This document shows positions 18,293-26,447 of a stretch of DNA of 64,000 nt, piece by piece. The stretch spans positions 310,001-374,000 of the forward strand of contig NZ_BCVC01000001.1 of NCBI RefSeq assembly GCF_001591545.1. The letters run 5' to 3'. The notes below the pieces were generated by a model. That model worked only from the letters and a program-made list of their open reading frames with translations. It was not told the DNA's origin and did no database searches. The position numbers and the translations under genes were made by a program. Position 1 is the stretch's first letter. Each line of letters begins with the position of its first letter. This DNA comes from Lederbergia lenta NBRC 16444. Its GTDB lineage: Bacteria > Bacillota > Bacilli > Bacillales > Bacillaceae_C.

Positions 18293-19273
18293 ATGCAAAC
18301 AGAGGAGCACTCCGTCTCTCTCGATGTGCCACTAAATAGTAAAATCGATTCAAGAACCACATTTACGTATAAGATGAAAAAACTACGAAATCAAAAAGCT
18401 TTATTACTGATGAGTATACCCTTCCTTATTTGGCTGTTTATATTTAAGTATTTGCCGATATGGGGATGGACGATGGCCTTCCAGGATTTCAAACCTATTC
18501 GCTCTTTCTTTGAGCAGGAATGGGTCGGTTTAAAGCATTTTACTTTTTTATTTAGTGATGCTGCCTTCTTACGTGTTTTAAGAAATACTTTTGCAATGAG
18601 TGCTATCAATTTAGTGTTAGGTTTTGTTACGGCGATCACACTAGCGTTACTTTTAAATGAATTAGGTGGAAGGATATTTAAAAGAACTGTTCAGACGATT
18701 AGTTATATGCCTCATTTTTTGTCATGGGTAGTTACCGCCAGTATCGTCTCCTACACTCTTTCCATGGAAAATGGAATAATTAATATTTTATTGCTAAAAT
18801 TTGGCTTTATCAATGAGCCAATTTTATTCCTGGGAATAGGCAAATATTTTTGGGGGATTTTAGGTGCCACAGAGGTGTGGAAGAATCTAGGATGGAATAC
18901 CATTATTTATTTAGCAGCAATTACAATGATTGATCCGGAACAATATGAAGCAGCCAATATTGACGGTGCTTCTAGAATCCAAAAAATTAGGTATATTACA
19001 CTACCTGCCTTAAAGCCAACGATTATTATATTATTAATCATGAATTTAGGTCATATTTTGGAATCAGGATTTGAACCGCAATATTTACTAGGTAATCCGA
19101 TGAATCTAGATTACTCTGAAAATCTTGATATTTTTGTTCTTAAATATGGTATTTCTCTAGGAAATTATTCATTAGCAACAGCAGCTGGAATTTTTAAAAC
19201 TATAGTAAGCTTTATATTTTTATTCGCTGCCAACTCTATGGCAAAGAAATTCGGACAAGCAAGATTATTTTAA
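18293..19273 (+). CDS. ABC sugar permease, LplB type
   Basis: A 326-residue inner-membrane permease. After a 30-residue polar N-terminus, membrane helices begin near ALLLMSIPFLIWLFIF. The family phrases KYLPIWGWTMAFQDF and the EAA loop EQYEAANIDGASRIQKIRYI are present. An ATG at 18287 abuts the ribosome site AGGAGAGG (18279-18286), so the ATG at 18293 is preferred. It pairs with the next gene as a heterodimeric channel. No ATPase gene follows, so it likely relies on a shared MsmX-like ATPase. Confidence 0.92.
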   Translation: MQTEEHSVSLDVPLNSKIDSRTTFTYKMKKLRNQKALLLMSIPFLIWLFIFKYLPIWGWTMAFQDFKPIRSFFEQEWVGLKHFTFLFSDAAFLRVLRNTFAMSAINLVLGFVTAITLALLLNELGGRIFKRTVQTISYMPHFLSWVVTASIVSYTLSMENGIINILLLKFGFINEPILFLGIGKYFWGILGATEVWKNLGWNTIIYLAAITMIDPEQYEAANIDGASRIQKIRYITLPALKPTIIILLIMNLGHILESGFEPQYLLGNPMNLDYSENLDIFVLKYGISLGNYSLATAAGIFKTIVSFIFLFAANSMAKKFGQARLF

Positions 19274-19282
19274 AGAGGTGGC

Positions 19283-20212
19283 ATGATGAATAAAAGATTT
19301 CGTTTTAATGGGAAATATGTATCTTACGATGATGCAATATTTAATTTGTTTAATTACACCTTTATGATTTTACTTTGCGTCGTGATGTTGTATCCATTTT
19401 TGAATACAATTGCGATATCTTTAAATGATGCAAATGATTCAATTAAAGGTGGGATTACTTTATTACCAAGGAAGTTTACTTGGTATAACTATGAGCATGT
19501 ATTAAGTGAAGCATCATTACTATACTCTTTTATGATTTCTGTTTTAAGAACTCTTATTGGTACATTTACTTCTGTATTATGTACAGCGATGGTAGCTTAT
19601 ACAATTAGCCGTCAAGAGTTTGTCTTAAGAAAATTTGTGACAATAGCATTTGTTTTAACGATGTATTTCAGCGGAGGATTAATCCCGTCCTATTTATTAA
19701 TTAGAGATTTAAATATGATTGGCACATTCTGGGTATATATCATACCTGGGGTCATTGGTGTATTTAATTTGATCGTTATCCGTTCATTTATAGAAGGGAT
19801 ATCCGAGAGTTTATTTGAATCCGCGCGCATTGATGGGGCGGGGGATTTTACAACCTTTTTTAAGATTGTATTACCTTTATCTCTACCAGTTTTAGCTACT
19901 GTTTCTTTATTTGTTGCTGTGTATCAATGGAATTCTTGGTTTGATGTGTTTTTATATAATTCCTCAAAACCAACCCTAAGTACTTTGCAATATGAATTGA
20001 TGAAAATATTGCAAAACTCGAATGCATCTATTTCATCGCAAACGGCAGCGGGGGCATTTGCTGCATCGGGGTCTGGCGCGACCAGTACTGTAACACCAAC
20101 ATCGATACGGGCAACGATGACGATAATTGCTAGTGTTCCAATTATATTAGTATACCCATTCCTTCAAAAGTACTTTGTAAAAGGTTTAACGCTAGGTGGA
20201 GTAAAAGGATAA
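19283..20212 (+). CDS. ABC sugar permease, LplC type
   Basis: A 309-residue permease of the MalG/LplC family, partner of the LplB-type gene 9 bp upstream. Membrane segments start near FMILLCVVMLYPFLNTIAI. The EAA loop is ESLFESARIDGAGDFTTFFK, and the protein ends with VKGLTLGGVKG, the usual tail. The ribosome site AAAGAGGTGG precedes two adjacent ATGs, at 19283 and 19286. It is followed 17 bp later by the xylanase gene, which supports uptake of xylan fragments. It resembles the first permease of this window (164-1036) but is not a recent duplicate by eye. Confidence 0.92.
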   Translation: MMNKRFRFNGKYVSYDDAIFNLFNYTFMILLCVVMLYPFLNTIAISLNDANDSIKGGITLLPRKFTWYNYEHVLSEASLLYSFMISVLRTLIGTFTSVLCTAMVAYTISRQEFVLRKFVTIAFVLTMYFSGGLIPSYLLIRDLNMIGTFWVYIIPGVIGVFNLIVIRSFIEGISESLFESARIDGAGDFTTFFKIVLPLSLPVLATVSLFVAVYQWNSWFDVFLYNSSKPTLSTLQYELMKILQNSNASISSQTAAGAFAASGSGATSTVTPTSIRATMTIIASVPIILVYPFLQKYFVKGLTLGGVKG

Positions 20213-20229
20213 AAAATGAAGCGAAAGAA

Positions 20230-21219
20230 GTGAGTAATGCAATGATAAACATTCCATCCCTACAACAGAAATATAAAGAGTATTTTTCAATTGGCTCAGC
20301 AGTTAGTACGAATACAATTAAGCTTCATGATAGTCTACTAAAAAATCATTTTAATAGTATTACGGCAGAAAATGAAATGAAATTTGAGCATTTACAGCCA
20401 AAGGATAATCAATTTACCTTTGAAAATGCAGATAGACTTGTAACTTTTGCAAAAGAAAATGGCATGCAAATGAGAGGTCATGCGCTCGTATGGCATAATC
20501 AAACGCCTGATTGGGTATTTGAAAATACATCAAGAAGCGAACTTTTAAGTAGGATGAAAAATCATATATTTACGGTAGTAGACAGGTATAAAGGAGATAT
20601 TGGTAGCTGGGATGTAGTTAATGAAGCGATCGCAGATGAATGTGGCAAGCTGTTGCGAGCATCGAAATGGCTTGAGATAATCGGTGAAGATTTCATTGAA
20701 AAAGCGTTTGAATATGCCCATGAAGCTGATTCAACAGCTAAGCTTTTTTATAATGATTACAACGAATCTCACCCAGAAAAACGCGAGAAAATTTACATGC
20801 TCGTTAAATCTTTAGTCGATAGAGATATCCCGATTCATGGAATTGGCCTTCAGGGGCATTGGAATTTAGCAGACCCGAATAAAGATGATATTAGAATGGC
20901 TATAGAAAATTACGCTTCTTTAGGTCTAGATCTTCATATTACAGAACTGGATATGTCTGTCTTTGGGTGGAATGATCGCAGGTCGAATTTGACTACACCA
21001 TCGGAAGAAATGCTTGAGCATCAAGCTAAACGATACGAAGAAATTTTTGCTTTATTAAGAGAGTATCATCAATCAATTACGAATGTCACATTTTGGGGTA
21101 CTGCCGACGATTATACATGGCTAGATGATTTTCCTGTCAAAGGAAGAAAAAATTGGCCTTTCCTTTTTGATGAAAATCATCAACCAAAATCATCATTTCA
21201 TAAAGTAATAAACTTTTAA
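20230..21219 (+). CDS. Intracellular endo-1,4-beta-xylanase, GH10
   Basis: A 329-residue single-domain GH10 enzyme that cleaves internal beta-1,4 bonds of xylo-oligosaccharides with retention. Family landmarks are ITAENEMKFEHLQP, GHALVWHNQTPDWVF, the acid/base Glu132 in WDVVNEA and the nucleophile Glu239 in LHITELDMS. There is no signal peptide and no binding module, and by recall it resembles the intracellular xylanase of Geobacillus. It therefore acts on material brought in by the preceding importer. The GTG start is weakly supported; an ATG at 20242 is an equally plausible start. Only 21 bp separate it from the GH8 gene. Confidence 0.95.
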   Translation: MSNAMINIPSLQQKYKEYFSIGSAVSTNTIKLHDSLLKNHFNSITAENEMKFEHLQPKDNQFTFENADRLVTFAKENGMQMRGHALVWHNQTPDWVFENTSRSELLSRMKNHIFTVVDRYKGDIGSWDVVNEAIADECGKLLRASKWLEIIGEDFIEKAFEYAHEADSTAKLFYNDYNESHPEKREKIYMLVKSLVDRDIPIHGIGLQGHWNLADPNKDDIRMAIENYASLGLDLHITELDMSVFGWNDRRSNLTTPSEEMLEHQAKRYEEIFALLREYHQSITNVTFWGTADDYTWLDDFPVKGRKNWPFLFDENHQPKSSFHKVINF

Positions 21220-21240
21220 AAGAAAGGGGCTTAAATTAGA

Positions 21241-22380
21241 ATGAATGAAGGCGCTTTTTATTCAGGGGTATATCGTAATCTATTACATGAATATGGATAC
21301 TCCGATGAAGAGATTGATGAAAAGGTTTTAAATGCTTGGAATGATATCTTTTATGGAGATGAAGAGACAAAAATCTATTATACTCACGGGGATAAAGGTG
21401 GTTATTTACTGGATACTGGAAATAAAGATGTTCGTACAGAGGGAATGTCATATGGGATGATGATGGCCGTACAGCTCGACAAAAAAGGGGAATTTGATCG
21501 GCTCTGGTATTGGTCAAAGAAATATATGTATATGACAGAGGGAGAACATGAGGGCTATTTTGCATGGTCATGCAATCCTGATGGTTCAAAACGTTCCAAT
21601 GGCCCTGCACCAGATGGAGAAGAATACTTTGTGATGGCGTTGTTTTTTGCTTCACATCGTTGGGGAGATGGTCTTGAACCCTTTGATTATTCTACTCAAG
21701 CCAAGAATTTATTAAGAACTTGCTTGCATCAGGGGGAAAATGGAAAGGGCTATCCAATGTGGAATCTCAATAATAAGCTAATTAAGTTTGTTCCAGGAGT
21801 AGAATACTCTGATCCTTCCTATCATTTACCGCATTTTTATGAACTTTTTGCATTGTGGTCCTATCCTGAAGATCGAAACTTTTGGAAAGAAGCAGCGGTT
21901 GCGAGTAGGGAATACTTAAACATAGCCTGTCATCCTGAAACAGGATTGGCTCCTGAATATGCATATTATGATGGAACACCAAATAATGAAAGGGGATATG
22001 GGCATTTCTTTAGCGATTCATACCGAGTAGCAAGCAATATTGGTCTTGATTATGAATGGTTTGGAGCTGATGAGCGGGGCGTAGAGATAGCAAATAAAAT
22101 ACAAGCGTTTTTCGCACATAAAGACCCTAAGGACTATCGTAGATATAGTGTAGATGGAACACCATTTGAAGAAAAGTCGCTCCATCCAGTTGGATTAATT
22201 GCTACTAATGCAATGGCCTCGTTGGCAGCAAATGGACCAAACGCAAAGCATCTTGTTGAATTGTTTTGGAACACACCAGTACGTACGGGTGTAAGACGCT
22301 ACTATGATAACTGTTTATACATGTTTGCCTTACTAGCATTAAGCGGAAAAATGAAAATATGGTTACCTGAAAATTGCTAA
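21241..22380 (+). CDS. Reducing-end xylose-releasing exo-oligoxylanase, GH8
   Basis: A 379-residue GH8 enzyme that removes single xylose units from the reducing end of xylo-oligosaccharides, with inversion. The segment DVRTEGMSYGMMMAVQ carries the predicted general acid Glu67, equivalent to Glu70 of the Bacillus halodurans enzyme. YFAWSCNPDGSKRSNGPAPD and FSDSYRVASNIGLD are further family marks. No signal peptide is present, so it works in the cytoplasm after the GH10 xylanase shortens the chains. The ATG follows AAAGGGGC. The stop codon lies within a terminator stem, so this gene ends the operon. Confidence 0.94.
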   Translation: MNEGAFYSGVYRNLLHEYGYSDEEIDEKVLNAWNDIFYGDEETKIYYTHGDKGGYLLDTGNKDVRTEGMSYGMMMAVQLDKKGEFDRLWYWSKKYMYMTEGEHEGYFAWSCNPDGSKRSNGPAPDGEEYFVMALFFASHRWGDGLEPFDYSTQAKNLLRTCLHQGENGKGYPMWNLNNKLIKFVPGVEYSDPSYHLPHFYELFALWSYPEDRNFWKEAAVASREYLNIACHPETGLAPEYAYYDGTPNNERGYGHFFSDSYRVASNIGLDYEWFGADERGVEIANKIQAFFAHKDPKDYRRYSVDGTPFEEKSLHPVGLIATNAMASLAANGPNAKHLVELFWNTPVRTGVRRYYDNCLYMFALLALSGKMKIWLPENC

Positions 22381-22407
22381 GGGAATCCTCCCTTTGCAAT
22401 TTTATTT
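22373..22407 (+). terminator. Terminator overlapping the GH8 stop codon
   Basis: The stem ATTGCTAAGGGA with TCCCTTTGCAAT is followed by TTTATTTG. The left arm contains the TAA stop of the GH8 gene. Confidence 0.8.
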
Positions 22408-22443
22408 GTTATTAAGGTGTTTATGTAATTGTTCAATTGTTTC

Positions 22444-22477
22444 AGTGCCAGGCACTCATACAATTCTCATACAATTC
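22444..22477. repeat. Short palindrome plus 11-bp tandem duplication
   Basis: The palindrome AGTGCCAGGCACT (22444-22456) is joined to two exact copies of TCATACAATTC (22456-22466 and 22467-22477). The palindrome resembles an intergenic repeat found widely in Bacillaceae genomes (from memory). No function is assigned. Confidence 0.6.
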
Positions 22478-22593
22478 CCAGGAAAATATTATTTTATAAG
22501 CTCCTAATTAATGCAGATAAAACTAAATGAATGTGATAATATAGAGCGGTGGATTTAAGTTTGGTAAAAAATTTAAAAGGTGTGATGAAACCA

Positions 22594-22977
22594 ATGATAA
22601 AAATAACTGGTCTGCATCATCTTAGCATAGCCATCACGAATTTAGAAAAGAGTAAATATTTTTACGGTGAAATACTTGGACTTCCGGAGCTACGACGCCC
22701 CAATTTTGACTTTGAGGGTGCATGGTATCAAGTTGGGAATCAGCAATTACATTTAATTGTTTTTCCTGAATCTAAAACATTGAGGAAAAGTGAAGAAATC
22801 ATAACAGTGGATAGTCACTTTGCATTAGAGGTGACGGATTACCAACAAACTTTAGCATATTTAACAAAACATGATGTTCCTTTAGTAGAAAACATCGGTA
22901 CAAAAAGTGGTTTTAAACAAATTTTTTGTTTAGATCCAGATCAAAATATAATTGAAATGAACTTCGGAGCAAAATGA
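22594..22977 (+). CDS. VOC (glyoxalase/dioxygenase) family protein
   Basis: A 127-residue vicinal-oxygen-chelate protein with the paired beta-alpha-beta-beta-beta modules. GLHHLSIAITNLEKSKYFY opens the first module and HFALEVTDYQQT the second. The metal ligand positions His (start of module 1), His (start of module 2) and Glu near the end (IIEMNF) are present. Upstream in-frame starts (GTG 22549, ATG 22585) exist, but ATG at 22594 gives the usual family N-terminus and sits about 11 bp after AAAGGTG. The family includes glyoxalases, dioxygenases and resistance enzymes; the substrate cannot be told. It is monocistronic, followed by a long stem-loop. Confidence 0.85.
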   Translation: MIKITGLHHLSIAITNLEKSKYFYGEILGLPELRRPNFDFEGAWYQVGNQQLHLIVFPESKTLRKSEEIITVDSHFALEVTDYQQTLAYLTKHDVPLVENIGTKSGFKQIFCLDPDQNIIEMNFGAK

Positions 22978-23004
22978 AAAAGAAAGATTAAGATAGTTTT
23001 GAAA

Positions 23005-23073
23005 GCCTTGACATCGTTTTAGCATGTATAAGTGTGAGTGCCATACATGCTAGATAATGTTAGGCTCTTTTTC
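23005..23073 (+). terminator. Long stem-loop terminator after the VOC gene
   Basis: A perfect 10-bp inner stem (TAGCATGTAT with ATACATGCTA) is extended by an outer AGCCT/AGGCT stem and ends in CTTTTT. Confidence 0.65.
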
Positions 23074-23100
23074 TGTGGAGAAGAGGCGAAGTGGAGAAAT

Positions 23101-23151
23101 ATGCGAATAAATTGCTATCCTTACACGCATTATTTTGTTCTTTTCTGCTAA
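23101..23151 (+). CDS. Putative 16-residue leader peptide before the MATE gene
   Basis: An ATG preceded by GTGGAG at 4 bp opens a 16-codon frame, MRINCYPYTHYFVLFC, ending in TAA. The RNA can form either AAATATGCG (23097-23105) with CGCATTATTT (from 23126), or GCATTA (23127-23132) with TAATGC (23149-23154). These pairings share a strand and exclude each other, as in attenuators where a stalled ribosome changes folding. A T7 run lies at about 23195. The arrangement recalls leader peptides of drug-efflux and antibiotic-resistance genes. The frame is short and could be chance. Confidence 0.35.
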   Translation: MRINCYPYTHYFVLFC

Positions 23152-23244
23152 TGCTACCTGTCTATTATGCAAGGGTTGGGTGCTTCGGCTCATGTTTTTT
23201 TAATAATAATATTGCAAAGCGTAACAAAAGGGGATGTATGAACG

Positions 23245-24591
23245 ATGAGTAAGGAAACAAAAAAGAAATTAACGCTATTTGCATTAACTTGGCCGATATT
23301 TATTGAATTGCTTCTTCATATGTTAATGGGAAACGCTGATACATTAATGTTGTCGCAATACTCGGATCAATCTGTTGCTGCTGTTGGTGTATCGAATCAA
23401 TTGCTCTCTCTTGTGATTGTCATGTTTGGATTTATTTCCACAGGTACAGCCGTTTTAATTGCTCAAAATATTGGAGCGAAAAAGAATAGTACTGCGAAAG
23501 AAGTAGCGGTTGTTTCCATTGCACTCAATTTAATATTTGGGTTAGCCCTTAGCTTACTCGTCTTTTTCTTTTATAAGCCAATTTTGGGAATAATGGACTT
23601 ACCGAGTGAACTATATGAAGAAGCGGGTATTTATTTGAAAATTGTTGGTGGATTTGCTTTTATTCAAGCAATTATTATGACGATTGGAGCAATCGTTCGT
23701 TCCTATGGTTTCACAAAGGATATCATGTATATAACGATTGGTATGAACATTATCAACGTGATTGGGAACTATTTATTCATATTTGGCCCGTTTGGAATAC
23801 CAGTACTAGGTGTAGAAGGGGTGGCTATCTCAACTACAGTGAGTCGGTTTATCGGATTGATTGCGGCTATCATTATATTATTTAAACGTGTTCCTGGGAA
23901 ATTTCCATTTCAAATGCTATGGCGGATTCCAAAAGCACATATTCAAAATTTGCTTCGTATCGGGGTTCCATCTGCGGGAGAGAATTTATCGTATAACGCA
24001 TCGCAAATGGTCATTACTTTTTTCATTGCCATGCTTGGAACCGAGGCGCTCACTTCAAAAGTATACGTACAGAACGTGACAATGTTTTTAATGTTGTTTG
24101 GTATGGCGATTGCACAAGGAACACAAATTATCGTTGGTCATATGATTGGCGGTAAAGAGTTGGAGCAAGCTTATAAAAGAGGATTGGATAGTTTAAGGAA
24201 AGCGATTATTATAGCTTTCTTTATGGCAATTGCCGCTTCTATATTTTCCAAAGGACTTTTAGGCATATTTACTACTAATCAAGATATCATCCAAACGGGA
24301 AGTATCCTAATCATTTTATCTATTATACTTGAACCTGGACGTGCATTTAATATGGTCTTAATAAATGCATTAAGAGCAGCTGGAGATGTCAAATTTCCAG
24401 TGTATATTGGGATCATGTCTATGTGGGGTGTCTCCGTTCCATTATCTTATATACTCGGTATCTATTTTGAAATGGGACTCATAGGAGTCTGGATCGCCTT
24501 TATCGCAGACGAATGGCTACGTGGAATACTAATGCTAAGACGTTGGAAAGCAAGAGGATGGCTAGAAAAAACACGCTTCTTTGTAGCTTAA
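23245..24591 (+). CDS. MATE-family multidrug/Na+ antiporter
   Basis: A 448-residue protein with about 12 membrane helices in two homologous halves, the layout of the MATE efflux family. The N-terminal phrase WPIFIELLLHMLMGNADTLM and the repeated element in the second half (VPSAGENLSYNASQM) are typical of the NorM/MepA-like branch. It would export cationic drugs or metabolites using an ion gradient. The ATG follows AAAGGGG at a rather long 12-bp distance. It is preceded by about 170 bp of structured leader with a possible leader peptide, and followed by a repeat-derived hairpin. Confidence 0.92.
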   Translation: MSKETKKKLTLFALTWPIFIELLLHMLMGNADTLMLSQYSDQSVAAVGVSNQLLSLVIVMFGFISTGTAVLIAQNIGAKKNSTAKEVAVVSIALNLIFGLALSLLVFFFYKPILGIMDLPSELYEEAGIYLKIVGGFAFIQAIIMTIGAIVRSYGFTKDIMYITIGMNIINVIGNYLFIFGPFGIPVLGVEGVAISTTVSRFIGLIAAIIILFKRVPGKFPFQMLWRIPKAHIQNLLRIGVPSAGENLSYNASQMVITFFIAMLGTEALTSKVYVQNVTMFLMLFGMAIAQGTQIIVGHMIGGKELEQAYKRGLDSLRKAIIIAFFMAIAASIFSKGLLGIFTTNQDIIQTGSILIILSIILEPGRAFNMVLINALRAAGDVKFPVYIGIMSMWGVSVPLSYILGIYFEMGLIGVWIAFIADEWLRGILMLRRWKARGWLEKTRFFVA

Positions 24592-24599
24592 TAAAAGAT

Positions 24600-24662
24600 A
24601 AGCGGAAGCGCCCGTTAAGCGACGTGCAAACTGCACCTACAGGAAGTAGGTGCAGCATTCTG
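24600..24662. repeat. Bacillaceae-type intergenic repeat with perfect hairpin
   Basis: The segment begins AAGCGGAAGCGCCCGTTAAG and contains a perfect 10-bp stem CTGCACCTAC/GTAGGTGCAG (24631-24640, 24646-24655) with a five-base loop. This combination resembles a dispersed repeat of Bacillus-group genomes (from memory). It may also end the MATE transcript, although no T-run follows. Confidence 0.6.
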
Positions 24663-24768
24663 CCATAGGAAGAAATCGCGAACTTTGTCGATTCAAGATA
24701 GAGGACCCATTAAAAATATATCTTTTTTACCGAATTGATTGAAATAAACAAATTTCCATTCAGCATCA

Positions 24769-24798
24769 TGGACAGACACTAGTAAAAAGTCATATAAT
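24769..24798 (+). promoter_or_regulatory. Candidate sigma-A promoter for the DUF1499-like gene
   Basis: TGGACA and a perfect TATAAT are separated by 18 bp, about 50 bp before the start codon. Confidence 0.55.
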
Positions 24799-24850
24799 GA
24801 AGTTATATATACATAATGTCAGAGAGAAATGAATAGAGGGGGGAAAGAAT

Positions 24851-25237
24851 ATGTCTATGATGAGAATCTTGACTGGTCTTTGGAAAAATAGTACTGAGAC
24901 AGGTGATAGAGCCAAAGATCCAAATTTAAAAACTCGTTATTATAAAATAAGTAAGCGCATTATGCTTGAGAAAATAACATTCGTTGTGAATAACAAGATG
25001 AAAGGCTGGAGCATTACCCATGTAGATAGCGATCGTGGAGAAATGCTAATTGAAAAAAAGGGAACGGTGAGACAGAATCAAATTGTTATTTCTGTTTACC
25101 AAGTGGAACCGCTTAAATGCTCTGTCGATATTGTATCAGCATATAAAGAAGGTTTCGGTGACTTAGGATTAAGCTATTTTACCGTTATCAAATTTTTCGA
25201 AGTGTTAAATAAAGAAGTACCGCTTGCTAGTAAATAA
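24851..25237 (+). CDS. DUF1499-like small protein
   Basis: A 128-residue soluble protein. The C-terminal two thirds follow the DUF1499 pattern: a predicted helix, then KGWSITHVDSDRGEMLIE, then paired strands ending VDIVSAYKEGFGDLGLSY. No catalytic motif, membrane segment or signal peptide is visible. The family has no known function. The ATG follows AGAGGGGGGAAAG, a very strong ribosome site, and a good promoter and terminator frame the gene, so it is transcribed alone. The assignment is by pattern and only moderately certain. Confidence 0.6.
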   Translation: MSMMRILTGLWKNSTETGDRAKDPNLKTRYYKISKRIMLEKITFVVNNKMKGWSITHVDSDRGEMLIEKKGTVRQNQIVISVYQVEPLKCSVDIVSAYKEGFGDLGLSYFTVIKFFEVLNKEVPLASK

Positions 25238-25240
25238 TGA

Positions 25241-25296
25241 AAAACGGTCTAGTATACTGCTGTAATGAACAGTAGCATCTTAGGCCGTTTTTTATT
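25241..25296 (+). terminator. Terminator after the DUF1499-like gene
   Basis: Long arms (AAAACGGTCTAGTATACTGC and its near complement ending GGCCGTTTT) are followed by TTTATTTTAT. Its sequence closely resembles the terminator at 26405-26442. Confidence 0.85.
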
Positions 25297-25411
25297 TTAT
25301 GGTCCTATTGGTTGCTTAGATATAATAAATTCAAAAAACTTTGTTTAGTCAGTGGATAAACTAGTATGTAAGTGCTATCATTTAATAAAAGAAAATTATG
25401 GAGGTTATACA

Positions 25412-26395
25412 ATGAAGTATCGAAAACTCGGTAATACAGGGATGAACGTAAGTGAAGTAAGCTTTGGGACTTGGGCGATTGGTGGAGCATGGGGGAAAAC
25501 GAATGATCAAGAATCATTGAAAGCTTTGGATTATGCGATAGATCAGGGAGTTAACTTTTTTGATACTGCAGATGTATATGGTGATGGTCATAGCGAAGAG
25601 TTGTTAGCCAAAGCGACAAATGGGAAGGAAGATGAGATATTTATTGCTACAAAGTTTTGTAGGAGTGGTGATATAGCATCTAAGGAAAATTATTCGTATG
25701 AAGCTGTTCGAACTTACTGTGAAGCAAGTTTGAAGCGCTTGAACCGTGAAGCACTTGATTTATATCAAATTCATTGCCCACCGACTGATATATTAAAGGA
25801 TGGAGCAGTATTCGAAGTGCTTGATCGTCTGCAAGCAGAAGGAAAAATTAAGAATTATGGTGTAAGTGTTGAAACAGTCGAGGAAGGTTTGCTTTGCTTG
25901 GTAAACGAAAATGTAAAAACATTGCAAGTGATATTTAATATTTTCCGTCAAAAACCATTGGAAATACTTTTGCCAGAAGCGTATAAGAAAGATGTTGGAA
26001 TCCTTGTCAGATTACCACTTGCTAGCGGTTTACTTACTGGTAAATTTACGAAAGATCATATATTTGAGGAAGACGACCATCGCAAATTCAATGAGAATGG
26101 AGAATCATTTAATGTAGGGGAAACCTTTGCCGGTCTTGGTTTTGCAAAAGGAGTGGGGCTGTCAGAACAGTTAAAATGGATAAGTGAAGGAAGAAATTCA
26201 ATGGCAACTGCTGCCTTGCGTTGGATACTTGATCAAAAAGAAATATCTTGTATTATTCCAGGATTCAGAAACATTGAGCAAATCGATGAAAACTTAAAAG
26301 CTTTAAATGAGAAGCGTTTTACAGATATAGAATTGAATAAAATATCTAGATTTTATATAGAAAACGTAGAATCATTTATTAGAGGTCCCTATTAA
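25412..26395 (+). CDS. Aldo/keto reductase
   Basis: A 327-residue NADPH-dependent reductase with a TIM-barrel fold. The start MKYRKLGNTGMNVSEVSFGT is typical. The catalytic tetrad is visible as Asp and Tyr in DTADVYGDGHSEE, Lys in FIATKFC and His in LYQIHCPP. An in-frame ATG 60 bp upstream lacks a ribosome site, whereas GGAGG at 25400-25404 is correctly spaced for ATG at 25412. It resembles YhdN/IolS-type general aldehyde reductases, but the physiological substrate is not evident. The gene is alone between two terminators of almost the same sequence. Confidence 0.92.
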   Translation: MKYRKLGNTGMNVSEVSFGTWAIGGAWGKTNDQESLKALDYAIDQGVNFFDTADVYGDGHSEELLAKATNGKEDEIFIATKFCRSGDIASKENYSYEAVRTYCEASLKRLNREALDLYQIHCPPTDILKDGAVFEVLDRLQAEGKIKNYGVSVETVEEGLLCLVNENVKTLQVIFNIFRQKPLEILLPEAYKKDVGILVRLPLASGLLTGKFTKDHIFEEDDHRKFNENGESFNVGETFAGLGFAKGVGLSEQLKWISEGRNSMATAALRWILDQKEISCIIPGFRNIEQIDENLKALNEKRFTDIELNKISRFYIENVESFIRGPY

Positions 26396-26404
26396 TCTAT
26401 ATAA

Positions 26405-26442
26405 AAAACGGCCTAAGTATGCTGCTATAGTTAGGCCGTTTT
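26405..26442. terminator. Bidirectional terminator between aldo/keto reductase and queT
   Basis: A perfect 12-bp stem AAAACGGCCTAA/TTAGGCCGTTTT with a 14-bp loop serves both convergent genes. Confidence 0.88.
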
Positions 26443-26447
26443 ATAAA

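Noticed and set aside
23008-23036. TTGACA as a promoter for the MATE leader
   Set aside because: The -35-like hexamer lies in the terminator stem after the VOC gene and no -10 box occurs at 16-18 bp.
23074-23244. Lysine riboswitch in the MATE leader because of GAAGAGGCG
   Set aside because: The remaining conserved lysine-aptamer segments are missing, so the resemblance is too short.
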